DNA of 64,000 nucleotides from Piscinibacter sp. XHJ-5. GTDB taxonomy: Bacteria > Pseudomonadota > Gammaproteobacteria > Burkholderiales > Burkholderiaceae_C. Below the pieces are notes generated by a model. The model ran no database searches and was not told the DNA's origin. It saw only the letters and a list, made by a program, of their open reading frames with translations. Location of the stretch: NCBI RefSeq assembly GCF_029855045.1, contig NZ_CP123228.1, positions 1,984,001 through 2,048,000 on the forward strand, written 5' to 3'. The stretch's first letter is position 1. Every line of letters begins with the position of its first letter. A program made the translations under genes and the position numbers. Below, piece by piece: positions 7,899 to 20,500 of the stretch.

Positions 7899-10136
7899 AT
7901 GATGCCGTCGTCCCTCCGTCGTCTTGCCCTCGCGCTGACCTTGGCGACGGTCCTGCCGGCTCCCCTTGTTCACGCGCAGCCGGCCGCCGCCGCGTCCGCG
8001 CCGCAGGCGGCGGCCTCGACGCCGCGCCCCGCGCGGCTGGAGCGCGTGGAGATCACCGGCGGTCGCGCCGGCGACACCGAACAGCGCCGGCACAGCACCG
8101 CGGCAAAGATCATCGTCGGGCGCGAAGAGATCGAGCGCTTCGGCGACAGCACCGTCGGCGAGATCCTCAAGCGCCTGCCCGGCGTGACGATGCAGGGCGC
8201 GCCGGGACGCGGCGGCAACATCCGCCTGCGTGGCCTGGGCGGTGGCTACACGCAGATCCTGCTCGACGGCGAACGCGTGCCGCCGGGCTTCTCGCTGGAC
8301 TCGATCACGCCCGAGCAGATCGAGCGCATCGAGATCCTGCGCGCGCCCACGGCCGAGACCGGGGCGCGCGCGATCGCCGGCACTCTCAACATCGTCACGC
8401 GCGAAGGATTTCGCAAGCGCATCAACGACGTGCGGACCACGCTGGGATTCGAGCACGGCCACGTCGATCCGCACTTCGCCTGGACGCGCAACGACACCGT
8501 CGGCGACTGGACGCTCAATGTCTCGCCGTCCATCTACACCCACACCCGCGACGGCGACACGCTGACGACGACCGTGCGGCGCTCGCTGGCCGACGGGTCG
8601 ACCCTGCTGGACCAGACCGAGCACGCGACCAGTCACACGCGGCGCAAGGGCCTGCATGCGACGGCGCGGCTGCAGTGGCGCGGCGACGGCGGCGACGTGC
8701 TCACGTGGTCGCCGTTCCTGCTGCACCTGCATGGGCCGGTGCGGCGCGAGGCCACGCTTGAGCAGCGCGTGACCGATCCGGACGAGACGCAGCCGGCCTA
8801 TGACCAATCGCAGACGACCGGCGACACGCGCTTCACGCTGGCGCGGATGAACCTGCACTGGAACCGGCGCCTCGGCGACGCGGTGCGGATCGAGTGGCGC
8901 GGCCACGCCAGCCGCGGCCACAGCGTCGAGAACAATCGCCGCAGCGAGTTCGACGACGGCGCAGCGACGCGCACGCTCGACGAAGGCGGCGAGGTGCAGG
9001 ACGACACGCTGGGCGTCGGCGCGAAGATGACGGCGCTGTGGGCGCAAGGGCACAACCTGGTGTCCGGCGTGGAACTGGAAGGCACGCGGCGCGAGGAATC
9101 ACGCCGCCCGCTGCTGGCCGACTTCGGCGACAGCCTCAGCGCCGGCAGCACGCGGGCAGCGGTGTATGCACAGGACGAGTGGAGTGCCGGTGCGCAGTGG
9201 GCGCTGCATGCAGGCCTGCGTTGGGAAGGCATCGCGACGCGTGGCGACGGCGCCGACGGCAGCCGGGTCAGCAACCGCAACGGCGTGTGGACGCCGCTGG
9301 CGCACGCGGTGTGGAAGCCCGATCCGGCCAGCCGCGACCAGGTGCGGCTCAGCCTGACGCGCAGCTGGCGCTCGCCGAGCCTTCAGAACCTCATCGCCAG
9401 GCCGACGCTCAACAGCCGCTATCCGGCGGACATCGCCAACGTCTCGGCATTTCCCGATCGCGCCGGCAATCCGCATCTGCGGCCCGAGCTGGCCACCGGG
9501 CTGGACATCGGCGTCGAGCGCTACCTGCCGGGCGGCGGGCTGCTCAGCGCGAACCTCTTTCACCGCCGCATCCGCGACCTGATCCGCACGGTGACGGCGC
9601 AGGAGGATGTGGCCTGGTCGGCGCAGCGCCGCTGGGTGGCGCGGCCGCAGAACATCGGCGATGCCACGGCGCAGGGGATCGAGCTCGAAGCGAAATTGCG
9701 CCTGTCCGACCTGTGGCCGGCGCAGCCGCCGCTGGACCTGCGCGCGAACCTCAGCGTGTTCCGCTCGCGGGTGGCGAGCGTGCCGGGCCCCGACAACCGG
9801 CTCGACCAGCAGCCGGCCGCCACCGGCAATGTCGGCTTCGACTATCGATGGCGCAGCCTGCCGCTCACGGTCGGCGGCAACCTCAACTGGACCCCGGCGT
9901 ACGACACGCGGCTCACGGACACGCAGACCGCTTTCCAGGGCCGCAAGCGCGTCATCGACACGTATCTGCTGTGGACCTTCGATCCGGCGCTGCGGCTGCG
10001 TGTGTCGGCCAGCAACCTGGCGCCGTCCGACTACGTGACGCGCAGCGGATTCGATCTCCAGGGTGCGCAGGAGACGACGCAGATCACTTCGCGGTCATTC
10101 GTCAACCTGCAGCTGCGCCTCGAGATGAAGCTTTGA
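7899..10136 (+). CDS. TonB-dependent outer-membrane receptor
   Basis: Outer-membrane active transporter of 745 residues. A signal peptide ends near HAQPAAA (residue 26), followed by an Ala/Pro linker. The plug domain (about 60-165) has GEILKRLPGVTMQG, IRLRGLGGG and IEILRAPTAETGARAIAGTL, and the rest is a 22-strand barrel rich in aromatic and charged alternations. The family motif NPHLRPELATGLDIGVERYL is in the last third. The final residue is Leu, not the more usual Phe. There is no N-terminal signalling (secretin/STN) extension, so it is not a FecA-type sigma-regulator partner. The ligand is unknown; catecholate siderophores or vitamin-like compounds are typical for this shape. No riboswitch-like leader is visible in the 49 bp upstream. 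Confidence 0.9.
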   Translation: MMPSSLRRLALALTLATVLPAPLVHAQPAAAASAPQAAASTPRPARLERVEITGGRAGDTEQRRHSTAAKIIVGREEIERFGDSTVGEILKRLPGVTMQGAPGRGGNIRLRGLGGGYTQILLDGERVPPGFSLDSITPEQIERIEILRAPTAETGARAIAGTLNIVTREGFRKRINDVRTTLGFEHGHVDPHFAWTRNDTVGDWTLNVSPSIYTHTRDGDTLTTTVRRSLADGSTLLDQTEHATSHTRRKGLHATARLQWRGDGGDVLTWSPFLLHLHGPVRREATLEQRVTDPDETQPAYDQSQTTGDTRFTLARMNLHWNRRLGDAVRIEWRGHASRGHSVENNRRSEFDDGAATRTLDEGGEVQDDTLGVGAKMTALWAQGHNLVSGVELEGTRREESRRPLLADFGDSLSAGSTRAAVYAQDEWSAGAQWALHAGLRWEGIATRGDGADGSRVSNRNGVWTPLAHAVWKPDPASRDQVRLSLTRSWRSPSLQNLIARPTLNSRYPADIANVSAFPDRAGNPHLRPELATGLDIGVERYLPGGGLLSANLFHRRIRDLIRTVTAQEDVAWSAQRRWVARPQNIGDATAQGIELEAKLRLSDLWPAQPPLDLRANLSVFRSRVASVPGPDNRLDQQPAATGNVGFDYRWRSLPLTVGGNLNWTPAYDTRLTDTQTAFQGRKRVIDTYLLWTFDPALRLRVSASNLAPSDYVTRSGFDLQGAQETTQITSRSFVNLQLRLEMKL

Positions 10137-10142
10137 TGTTCG

Positions 10143-11468
10143 TCACTTCGCCGCTGCCGCCCGCCACACCACGTTGCCCACGTCGTCGGCCACCAGCAGC
10201 GCGCCGCGCTTGTCGATCGCCACGCCCACGGGCCGTCCGTAGGCTTCGCCGTTCGGCCCGAGAAAGCCTGTGAGCACGTCGACCGGCATGCCCGCCGGCT
10301 TGCCGTTGGCGAACGGCACGAAGACGACCTTGTAGCCGCTGGGCGGCTTGCGGTTCCACGATCCGTGCTCGCCGATGAACATGCCGCTCTTGAATGGCGC
10401 GGGCAGCGCCGCGCCGTCGGCGGCCGCGAGACCGAGGGCGGCCACGTGCGAGCCGAGCGCGTAGTCGGGCTTGATCGCCCTGGCGACGAGGTCGGACCGG
10501 GACGGCTTCACTCGATCGTCGACGCGCTGCCCGTAGTAGCTGTACGGCCAGCCGTAGAAGCCCCCGTCCACCACCGAGGTGAGGTAGTCCGGGACCAGGT
10601 CGTCGCCCAGTTCGTCGCGCTCGTTGGCCACGGTCCACAGCTTGCCGGTGCTGGCTTCCCATGCCATGCCGTTGGGGTTGCGCAGGCCGGTGGCGAACAG
10701 ACGCTTCTGGCCACTCTTGGCGTCGATCTCCCAGATCGCCGCCCGGCCGTCTTCCTTGTCCATGCCGTTCTCGCCGACGTTGCTGTTGGAGCCGACGGTC
10801 GCATAGAGCTTGCTGCCGTCGCGGCTGGCGATCAGGCTCTTGGTCCAGTGATGGTTGAGCGGACCGCCCGGCAGGTCGGTGAGCTTGGTGCCGGCGGCGG
10901 TGATGCGCGTGGCGCCTTCGGTGTACGGGAAGCGCATCACGGCGTCGGTGTTGGCGACGTAGAGCTGATTGCCGATCAGCGCCATGCCGAACGGCGAGTT
11001 CAGGCCCTCCAGAAAGACGTTGCGCACCTCGGCGACGCCGTCGCCGTCCGCGTCGCGCAGCAGCGTGATGCGGTTCGCGCTCGGCGCCGTCGCGCCGGCC
11101 TTCTGCATGAACAGCTTCATTGCGGCACCCTTGACGCCCTTGCCGTCCTCGGGCCGCTGCGGCGCGTTGGTCTCGGCCACCAGCACGTCGCCGTTGGGCA
11201 GCACGTGCAGCCAGCGCGGATGCTCGAGGCCGCTGGCGAGCGCCGCCACCGCGATGCCCGCCGGCGCGCTCGGCTTCATGCCCGCGGGCCAGCCCTTGGC
11301 TTCTGCCACGTTGACAGTGGGGATCAGCTTCTTCTGCGGCGCGGGCAGGGCCGGATCCGGCCCGATGCCGGCGACCGGGGCGGCAACCGGAGGGGCGCCG
11401 CAGGCGGTGATGACGACGAGGCAAGCGGCCGCGATGGCGGCCTGGGGAGGCGGGCGGAAGGACAGCAT
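10143..11468 (-). CDS. Sorbosone/glucose dehydrogenase-like beta-propeller lipoprotein
   Basis: A 441-residue protein of the PQQ-dependent sorbosone dehydrogenase family (soluble glucose dehydrogenase six-bladed propeller). The N-terminus is a lipoprotein signal peptide with a lipobox ending VITAC at Cys23, so it is probably membrane-anchored in the periplasm. Propeller features include [27 protein letters not shown] (Ca-binding-like), [25 protein letters not shown] and [15 protein letters not shown], all typical of this group. The last 100 residues hold the [16 protein letters not shown] blade. It converges on the TonB receptor with only six bases between the stops. The actual sugar substrate and PQQ dependence are inferred from the family, not shown. 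Confidence 0.85.
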   Translation of the reverse strand: MLSFRPPPQAAIAAACLVVITACGAPPVAAPVAGIGPDPALPAPQKKLIPTVNVAEAKGWPAGMKPSAPAGIAVAALASGLEHPRWLHVLPNGDVLVAETNAPQRPEDGKGVKGAAMKLFMQKAGATAPSANRITLLRDADGDGVAEVRNVFLEGLNSPFGMALIGNQLYVANTDAVMRFPYTEGATRITAAGTKLTDLPGGPLNHHWTKSLIASRDGSKLYATVGSNSNVGENGMDKEDGRAAIWEIDAKSGQKRLFATGLRNPNGMAWEASTGKLWTVANERDELGDDLVPDYLTSVVDGGFYGWPYSYYGQRVDDRVKPSRSDLVARAIKPDYALGSHVAALGLAAADGAALPAPFKSGMFIGEHGSWNRKPPSGYKVVFVPFANGKPAGMPVDVLTGFLGPNGEAYGRPVGVAIDKRGALLVADDVGNVVWRAAAAK

Positions 11469-11574
11469 GGCGACAGCTCCGAGGTTCGGATCACTGTCGC
11501 AGACGCCGCCTCGTCAGTTTGTCAGGCGCGGTCGCAACCGCATGTGGGACTTGTCCGATCGCCCGCGCCGTCGA

Positions 11575-14500
11575 TCACGGCTCGGTCAGCAGCTTGCCGC
11601 GGAAGATCATCTCCTGCAGCAGCTGCGCTTCGCTGGCGCCCGCGCCGAGGCTGAGCTGGCTGCGCAGATCCACGCCCTGCAGCACGATCTCCTGGTCTTC
11701 TGCGGCCGCCGAGAACACGCCGTTGGTGAACCCGCCGTTGGAGCTGACGCGGATCACCGTGTCGCTGCCGGTGAACGTGATGTCGAGGTAGTTCGACAGG
11801 TTCGCCGGCGTCGGGCTCGAGCCCTGCAGCAGGTCGCGCAGGTCCAGCACGTCGCCCTGGGACAGGTTGAAGTCGGTGATGGTGTCCACCACGGGTGCGC
11901 CGCTGCCTCCGCGGTCGGCGAGCTGCCACGCGAACACGTCGGCCCCGGAGCCGCCGGCAAGGCTGTCGCCGCCGGCGCCGCCGTAGACGATGTCGTTGGC
12001 CGCGCCGCCGTTCAGCACGTCGCTGCCCGCGCCGCCATAGAGGCGATCGTTGCCGTCGTTGCCGAGCAGCGTGTCGTTGCCGCCCTTGCCCATCAGCACG
12101 TCGGCCGACGCGGAGCCCGTCAGCGTCTCGGCCGACTCGCTGCCTTCCTGCAGCGTGCCGGAGGCGACGACCGCATTGCTCGATCCGACCGCGACCTCCA
12201 AGGTGGCGCTCGACGTGTCGCCGTCGGCGTCGCGCATCGTGTAGTTGAAGAGGTCGCCGTGGCCGCTGCCGCCCCGCTGGTAGGTCAGCGCTTGCAGCAC
12301 GTAGCCCTGGCTGTTGTTCACCGACGAGTACGACAGCTGAAGATAGCTGAACGGCTGCGTGTTGTTGATGGCCTGCGTGAACACCGTGCCGTTGCTGCTC
12401 GACACCGCATTGGTGAAGTCACCTTGGTCGACCAGCACGCCGTTCTCGTCGTAGGCGCGCCAGGTGGCGTTGGCCGACTGGTTGAACTGCGCGATGCTGA
12501 GGCTGGCGGTATTGGCGAGCTCCGGCAGGTGGATGATGAGCTGCTCGCCGTTGTCGACGCCGCCGTTGCTCACGGTGAGTCCGGGCTTGGACCCGCCCGC
12601 GTAGTCGACCAGCGCCGCGGCGCTGCCGTTGAGCGCGGCCAGGTTCAGGTTGCCGTTGCTGCTCCAGCTGTTGTTGCCGGCGAGGAAGGCGAAGGAATCG
12701 ACCTGCGTCTCCCATTGCGCGACCGATGTGCCGCTGACGGTGGCCGTTCCGGTGAGGTTGTGGGTGTAGGTGTAGCTGCCGTTGGCCTGAACGGCCAGCA
12801 CGCCGTCGGACGTGGCGATGGTCGTGGTGCCGGAGTTGGCCACCGCGTAGGTGGAGCCGTTGAACTGGATCGCGGTCAGCGCCTTGCCGCCGTCGACGGC
12901 CACGTCGTTGCCGAGCAGGTTGCCGCTGACGGCGCCGCCCCAGAGGATGGTCGCGCCGTCGTGAACGGCGGTCGGCACGGTGTCCGTGAGGTTGATGGTG
13001 ACCGTGGCCCACCCGGAAGTGGCGGAGCCGTCGCTCGTTCGGTAGACGAAGCTGTCCGACACCGGCGTGTCGGCGCCGTCGTGGGTGGCCGTCGGCGCGG
13101 TATACGTGTACGTGCCGTTGGCGTTCATCTTCACCGTGCCGCCGAGCGCGGTGGTGATGGTGTTCGTGCCGTTGGCCGCGACGCCGGCGGCGGCGCTGCT
13201 GGCGGCGAACAGCGAGACCGAGAGCGAGGCGCTGTCGGCATCGGTGTCGTTGGCCAGCACCGTCGCCTGCGTGCTCGTGCTGCCCTCGACGACGGTGTAG
13301 CTGTCGGCGACACCGACCGGCGCGTCGTTGGTGCCGGTGATGGTGAAGGTCACCGTGGCGGTCGAGGTGGCGCCCGCCGCATCGCGAACCGTGTAGGCGA
13401 AAGCCTCCGTGGCGGTCTGCCCGGTGGCCAGTGCATCGGCCGCGGGGCGGTTGGCGGCGTAGCTGTAGTGGCCGTCGGCGAACAGCGTCAGCGTGCCGTA
13501 GGTGCCGACGATGGCCGATCCCACGCTGCCCGTCGTCGCGCCGAAGGACACGGCGGACACCGTCCGGGTGTCGCCGGAATCGATGTCGGTGTCGTTGGCC
13601 AGCACGCCGGCGGCCGCCGTGGTCGTGAGCGTCGCGTTCTCGGCCAGGCTGCCGCTGTCGGCCACGCCGACCGGCGCGTCGTTGGCGCCCTGGATGGTGA
13701 TGGTCAGCGTCGCGGTCGACACGAGGCCGCCGCTGTCCTTCATGGTGTAGGTGAAGGTGTCGGTCAGCGTCTGGCCGACGCGCAGCGTCTGCGTCGCGGC
13801 ATTGGGCGTGTAGACGTACGACCCGTCCGCTTCGATCTGGATCGTGCCGTTGCTGCCGCTGATGGTGGTGCCGACGTTTGCCGCCGAGCCGTTGACGCCG
13901 GACACGAACAGCGTGCCGTTCTCGGGGTCGGTGTCGTTGGCCAGCAGCCCGGTGACCGGCGCCAGCGTGGCGTCCTCCGAGACCGATGCGCTGTCGGCGA
14001 CCGCGGTGGGCGCGTTGTTGACGCCGTAGACGAAAAGGTTGAGCGTGGAGCTGGCCGAGGCGCTGCTGCCGTTGGCCGACTCCGCCGCCGTGGCGGTCAC
14101 CGTCAGCGACACGTTGCCGTTGAAGTTGGTGGGCGGAGTCAGGCGCAGGGTGGCCAGGTTCCAGTTGGCGCCGCCGAACGATGCCGAGGGCGTGTCCTCG
14201 TTGAAGATGGTGACCGCGGTGTTGCCGCTGGTCGCGGTGAAGCTGCGGGTTCCGTCCGTCAGCGTGGCGCCGACCGGGATGGTGCTCACGCGCAGCGTAT
14301 GCACCTCGGAGTTGTCGGCCATGTCGCCGAACACGGCCGAGCCGGCCAGCGAGGGCAACCGAACCGCGGTGTTCTCGCTGCCGTCGGCGATGGTCGTCAC
14401 CGACAGGTTGTCGATCAGCGCGCCGAAGGAGCCGGTCTGGTCCGTCGGCCGCAGGCGCAGCGTGTTCGAGCCGGCGACGCTGGTGACCTGCAGCACCGGT

Positions 14501-17500
14501 GTCGACCACGACGAAGCGCTCGGGTTGAAGCTGCCGACCACGGTGCCGTTCCACAGCACGTCGAACGACTGCGTGTTCTTGTCGGTGCTGCCCGAGACGG
14601 CGCGGCGGATGGTGTCGAACTGGATCTGCATCAGCTGGCCGGCCAGCGGCGCCTCGACCGTGGTCTGGATCCAGTTGGCGGCGTCCGGGTCGCCTTCGAG
14701 CTCGGCCACCAGGTTGGTCGACGGCGTCGCGGCGGTGTGCGGGTTCTGCACCGAGCTGTAGATGTTCTGCGTCGCCACTTCGACGGCGGCGGCGTCGGAG
14801 CCGGTCCACACCAACTGTCCGGCGCTCACATCGTTGTCCGACCAGTTCTCGCTCAGGTTCACCCACTGCGTGGTCCACGAGGCGAGCGCGGGCTGATCCG
14901 CCACCGGCGTGACGGTGATCGCCAGCGACGAGGTGGACGTGGCGGCGCCGTCCGAGACGGTGTAGGTGGCGAGGGGAACCGAGCCGCTGTAGTCGGTGGC
15001 CGGCGTGAAGCTGAAGTTGCCGTTGGACGCGATCTGCAGCGTGCCCACGCCCGCGATGGACGCGGTGGCGCCGGCCGCGAAGGTGCCGGCCACGCCAGCC
15101 ACCGAGAACTGCGTGACCGACAGCGTGCCGCCATCGACATCGGAGTCGTTGCCGAGCACGTTGCCCGTCGTCGCGGTGTCTTCGCTGGTCGTTCTCGCAT
15201 CGGCGACGCCGACCGGCGCGTCGTTGACCGCCACGACGTTGATCGTCGCGGTGGCGAGGTTGCTGCCCAGCACGCCGTCGTTCACGCTCACCTGGATGGT
15301 GCGCGGCGTGGTGCTCGGCGTGTCGGACGTGTTGGAGAACGTGATCGCGCGGATCGCCGCTTCGTAGGCCGCCGGCGTGGCCGAGCCGGACAGCGTGATG
15401 CTGTTGGCGCTGTTGATGGTCGCGCTGATGCCGGCGGGCATCGGCGCGGCGATCGCGAGCACGTCGCCCGGCTGGATGTTGGTCAACGTGATCGTCGCGC
15501 CTTGCAGCGTCGGGCTGTCGACATCGGTGATGCGCATGTCCACGTCAGCGATGGACACGGCGCTGCCGTTTTCGGTGTAGGTGGCCGACCGGTTGGCGCC
15601 AGCCGCCGTCGAATCGTTGGCGTCGAGGTCGAGCTGCGGTGCGTCGGCCACCGCGGTCACGCCGATCGCCAGCGTGGTGGTCGCGGTGTAGCTGCCGTCG
15701 CTCAAGGTGTAGCTGATCGTGGGAACGGCGCCGTTGAAGTCCGCCGCAGGCGCGAACAGGTAGCCGCCGTCCGCCTGCATCGTCAGCGTGCCGACGCCGG
15801 CGATGGCGGCCGTGCTGCCGGCGGCGAAGCTGCCGCTGACGCCGGCGACGCTGAACTGCGTCAGCGTGCGAGAGCTGCTGTCCACGTCGGTGTCGTTGAG
15901 CAGCACGTTGCCGATGGCACTGCCGTCCTCGACGATGGTGCGGACATCGGCCACGGCGACGGGTGCGTCATTGGCGCCGACGATGGTCACGTCGATGGCT
16001 CGCGACGCCGTTCCGTCGGCGCTGACCACCGTGACGGTGTCGTGCACGAGCTGGCCGGCGGTGAGGGCCTGCGTGGCCGCGCGGGCGTTGTCCAGCGCAT
16101 AGGTCCAGGCGCCGGTCGCCGGGTCGAAGGTGAAGCTGCCGTACGTGCCGGCAAGGCTCGCGGGCGTCTGGAATTGCGCCTGGCCCGCTTCGGGATCGCC
16201 GATCGTGAGGCTTCCGGCAGCGTTCGGCGTTCCGGCGGTCGAGTTGTCCGTGCCGCCGGCTTCGATCACGCTGCCCGTCGCCGTGCCGCCGATGATGGCC
16301 GTGTCGTTCGTGCCGAGGATGTTGACCGTCACCGAGGTCTGCGTGCCATCGGCCGCCGTCACCGTGAAGGTGTCGGTGTAGGTGGTGCCGGCAACGAACT
16401 CGTCGTGGGCCGAGCTCGCCGTGTAGGTCCAGTTGCCGTTGGACGCGATGGAGAAGCTGCCGAAGCTGCCAGCGGTGCCGCTCTGGGGCACGAAGGTGGC
16501 CGGGGAGTCGACGTCGGCGTTCGTCAGCGTGCCGCCGGTGGAGAGGACGGCGTTGGTCTCGGTGAGGCCGACTGTCTGCGAGGACAGCACCGCGGCGTCG
16601 TTGCTGCCGCGGATGTGCACGGTGACGGACGTCGGGGTGCCGTCGGCGGAAAGCACGGCGAAGGTGTCGGTGTAGGTGGTGCCGGCCGCGAATTCGTCGT
16701 GCGCGGAGGTGGCGGTGTAGGTCCACGTGCCGTTGGCGGCGATGGTGAACGTTCCGTAGCTGCCGGCAGTTCCGGCTTGGGCCACGAAGGCGGCGGCGGA
16801 GTCGACGTCGGAGACGGTCAGCGTGCCGCCGGTCGACAGCACCGCGTTGGTCTCGTCGAGCGAGACCGTTTGGCTGGACACGATGGCCGCGTCGTTGGTG
16901 CCGCGGATGTGGACGGTGACGGAGGTCGGTGTGCCGTCTGCGGACTGCACGGCGAAGGTGTCGGAGTAGGTCGTGCCGGCGACGAAGTCGTTGTGGGCCG
17001 AGCTGGCGATGTAGGTCCAGGCGCCAGCGGCGTCGATGGAGAACGTGCCGTACGTGCCGGCGGTGCCAGCTTGGACCACGAAGGCGGCAGTGGAGTCGAC
17101 GTCGGAGACGGTCAGCGTGCCGCCGGTGGACAGCACCGCGTTGGTCTCGTCGAGCGTGACCGTCTGCGAGGACACGACCGCAGCATCGTTGGTGCCGCGG
17201 ATGTGCACGGTGACGGACGTCGGCGTGCCGTCGGCGGACACCACTGCGAAGGTGTCGGAGTAGGTGGTGCCGGCGACGAAGTCGTTGTGGGCCGAGCTGG
17301 TGGTGTAGGTCCAGGCGCCGTTGGGGTCGATCGAGAAGGTGCCGTAGCTGCCGGCGGTTCCGGCTTGAGCCACGAAGGCGGCGGCGGAATCGACGTCCGA
17401 GACGGTGAGCGTGCCGCTGGTGGAAAGGACCGCGTTGGTCTCGTCCAGCGTGACGGTCTGGCTCGACACGATGGCCGCGTCGTTGGTGCCACGGATATGG

Positions 17501-20500
17501 ATGGTGACGGACGTCGGCGTGCCATCGGCTGACACCACCGCAAACGTGTCGGAGTAGGTCGTGCCGGCGACGAAGTCGTCGTGGGCCGAGCTGGCGGTGT
17601 ACGTCCACGCACCGGTGGCGTCGATGGAGAACGTGCCGTAGCTGCCGGCTGTGCCGGCTTGCGCGACGAAGGCGGCGGCGGAGTCGACGTCGGAGACGGT
17701 GAGCGTGCCGCCGGTCGACAGCACCGCGTTGGTCTCGTCGAGCGTGACCGTCTGCGAGGACACGACCGCAGCATCGTTGGTGCCGCGGATATGCACGGTG
17801 ACCGACGTCGGCGTGCCATCGGCGGACACCACGGCGAAGGTGTCGGAGTAGATGGTGCCGGCGACGAAGTCGTCGTGGGCCGAGCTGGCGGTGTAGGTCC
17901 ACGCGCCAGTGGCGTCGATCGAGAAGGTGCCGTAGCTGCCGGCGGTTCCGGCTTGCGCGACGAAGGCGGCGGCGGAGTCGACGTCGGAGATGGTCAGCGT
18001 GCCACCGGTGGAAAGGACCGCGTTGGTCTCGTCCAGCGTGACGGTCTGGCTCGACACGATGGCCGCGTCATTGGTGCCGCGGATGTGGACCGTCACCGAG
18101 GTGGGCGTGCCATCGGCGGACAGCACGGCGAAGGTGTCGGAGTAGGTCGTGCCGGCGACGAAGTCGTCGTGCGCCGAGCTGGCGGTGTAGGTCCAGGCGC
18201 CGTTGGCGTCGATGGAGAACGTGCCGTAGCTGCCGGCGGCGCCGGTCTGCGCCACGAAGGCCGCTGTGGAGTCGACATCCGAGACGGTCAGCGTGCCGCC
18301 GGTGGACAGCACGGCGTTCGTCTCGTCGAGCGTGACGGTCTGGCTCGACACGACGGCCGCGTCGTTGGTGCCGCGGATGTGGACCGTCACCGAGGTGGGC
18401 GTGCCATCGGCTGACACCACCGCAAACGTGTCGGAGTAGGTCGTGCCCGCGACGAAGTCGTCGTGGGCCGAGCTGGCGGTGTAGGTCCACGCGCCGGTGG
18501 CGTCGATGGAGAACGTGCCGTAGCTGCCGGCGGTGCCGGCTTGCGCGACGAAGGCGGCGGTCGAGTCGACGTCGGAGACGGTCAGCGTGCCACCCGTGGA
18601 CAGCACCGCGTTCGTCTCATCGAGTGTGACCGTCTGTGATGACACGACGGCCGCGTCGTTGGTGCCGCGGATGTGCACCGTGACCGACGTCGGCGTGCCG
18701 TCGGCTGACACCACTGCGAACGTGTCGGAGTAGGTGGTACCGGCAACGAAATCGTTGTGGGCCGAGCTGGCGGTGTAGGTCCACGCGCCAGTGGCATCGA
18801 TGGAGAACGTGCCGTACGTGCCCGCGGTGCCAGCTTGGGCCACGAAGGCCGCGGCGGAATCGACGTCGGAGATGGTCAGCGTGCCGCCGGTGGACAGCAC
18901 GGCGTTCGTCTCGTCGAGCGTGACGGTCTGGCTCGACACGACGGCCGCGTCGTTGGTGCCGCGGATGTGGACCGTCACCGAGGTGGGCGTGCCATCGGCT
19001 GACACCACCGCAAACGTGTCGGAGTAGGTCGTGCCCGCGACGAAGTCGTCGTGGGCCGAGCTGGCGGTGTAGGTCCACGCGCCGGTGGCGTCGATCGAGA
19101 ACGTGCCGTAGCTGCCGGCGGTGCCGGCTTGGGCCACGAAGGCGGCGGCGGAATCGACGTCCGAGACGGTGAGCATGCCGCCGGTGGACAGCACGGCGTT
19201 CGTCTCGTCGAGCGTGACGGTCTGGCTCGACACGATGGCCGCGTCGTTGGTGCCGCGGATGTGGACCGTCACCGAGGTGGGCGTGCCGTCGGCTGACACC
19301 ACCGCAAACGTGTCGGAGTAGGTGGTGCCGGCAACGAAATCGTTGTGGGCCGAGCTGGCGGTGTAGGTCCAGGCGCCGGTGGCGTCGATGGAGAACGTGC
19401 CGTACGTGCCGGCGGTTCCGGCTTGAGCCACGAAGGCGGCGGCGGAATCGACGTCCGAGACGGTGAGCGTGCCGCTGGTGGACAGCACGGCGTTGGTCTC
19501 GTCGAGCGTGACGGTCTGTGAGGACACGACCGCAGCGTCGTTGGTGCCGCGGATATGCACGGTGACGGAGGTCGGCGTGCCGTCAGCGGACACCACTGCG
19601 AAGGTGTCGGAGTAGGTGGTGCCGGCGACGAAGTCGTCGTGGGCCGAGCTGGCGGTGTAGGTCCAGGCGCCAGCGGCGTCGATGGAGAACGTGCCGTAGC
19701 TGCCGGCGGTGCCGGCTTGGGCCACGAAGGCCGCGGCGGAATCGACGTCCGAGACGGTCAGCGTGCCGCCGGTGGACAGCACCGCGTTCGTCTCGTCGAG
19801 CGTGACCGTCTGCGAGGACACGACGGCCGCGTCGTTGGTGCCGCGGATATGCACGGTGACGGATGTCGGCGTGCCGTCGGCGGACAGCACCGCGAACGTG
19901 TCGGAGTAGGTGGTGCCGGCGACGAAGTCGTTGTGGGCCGAGCTGGTGGTGTACGTCCACGCACCGGTAGCGTCGATGGAGAACGTGCCGTAGCTGCCGG
20001 CTGTTCCGGCTTGAGCCACGAAGGCGGCGGCGGAATCGACGTCCGAGATGGTGAGCGTGCCACCCGTGGACAGCACCGCGTTGGTCTCGTCCAGCGTGAC
20101 GGTCTGCGAGGACACGACCGCGGCGTCGTTGGTGCCGCGGATGTGCACGGTGACCGACGTCGGCGTGCCGTCGGCGGACACGACTGCGAAGGTGTCGGAG
20201 TAGGTGGTGCCGGCAACGAAATCGTTGTGGGCCGAGCTGGCGGTGTAGGTCCACGCGCCAGTGGCGTCGATCGAGAAGGTTCCGTAGCTGCCGGCGGTGC
20301 CGGCTTGGGCCACGAAGGCCGCGGCGGAATCGACGTCCGAGACGGTGAGTGTGCCGCCGGTGGACAGCACGGCGTTCGTCTCGTCGAGCGTGACGGTCTG
20401 GCTCGACACGATGGCGCCGTCATTGGTGCCGCGGATGTGGACCGTCACCGAGGTGGGCGTGCCATCGGCTGACACCACCGCAAACGTGTCGGAGTAGGTC

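Noticed and set aside
10969..17532. 2187-codon open frame on the plus strand opposite the adhesin C-terminal half and repeats
   Set aside because: It is antisense to a convincing protein with domains, and its product has a monotonous Gly/Arg/Val/Asp composition from reverse-complemented repeats. High GC and the repeats explain the lack of stops.
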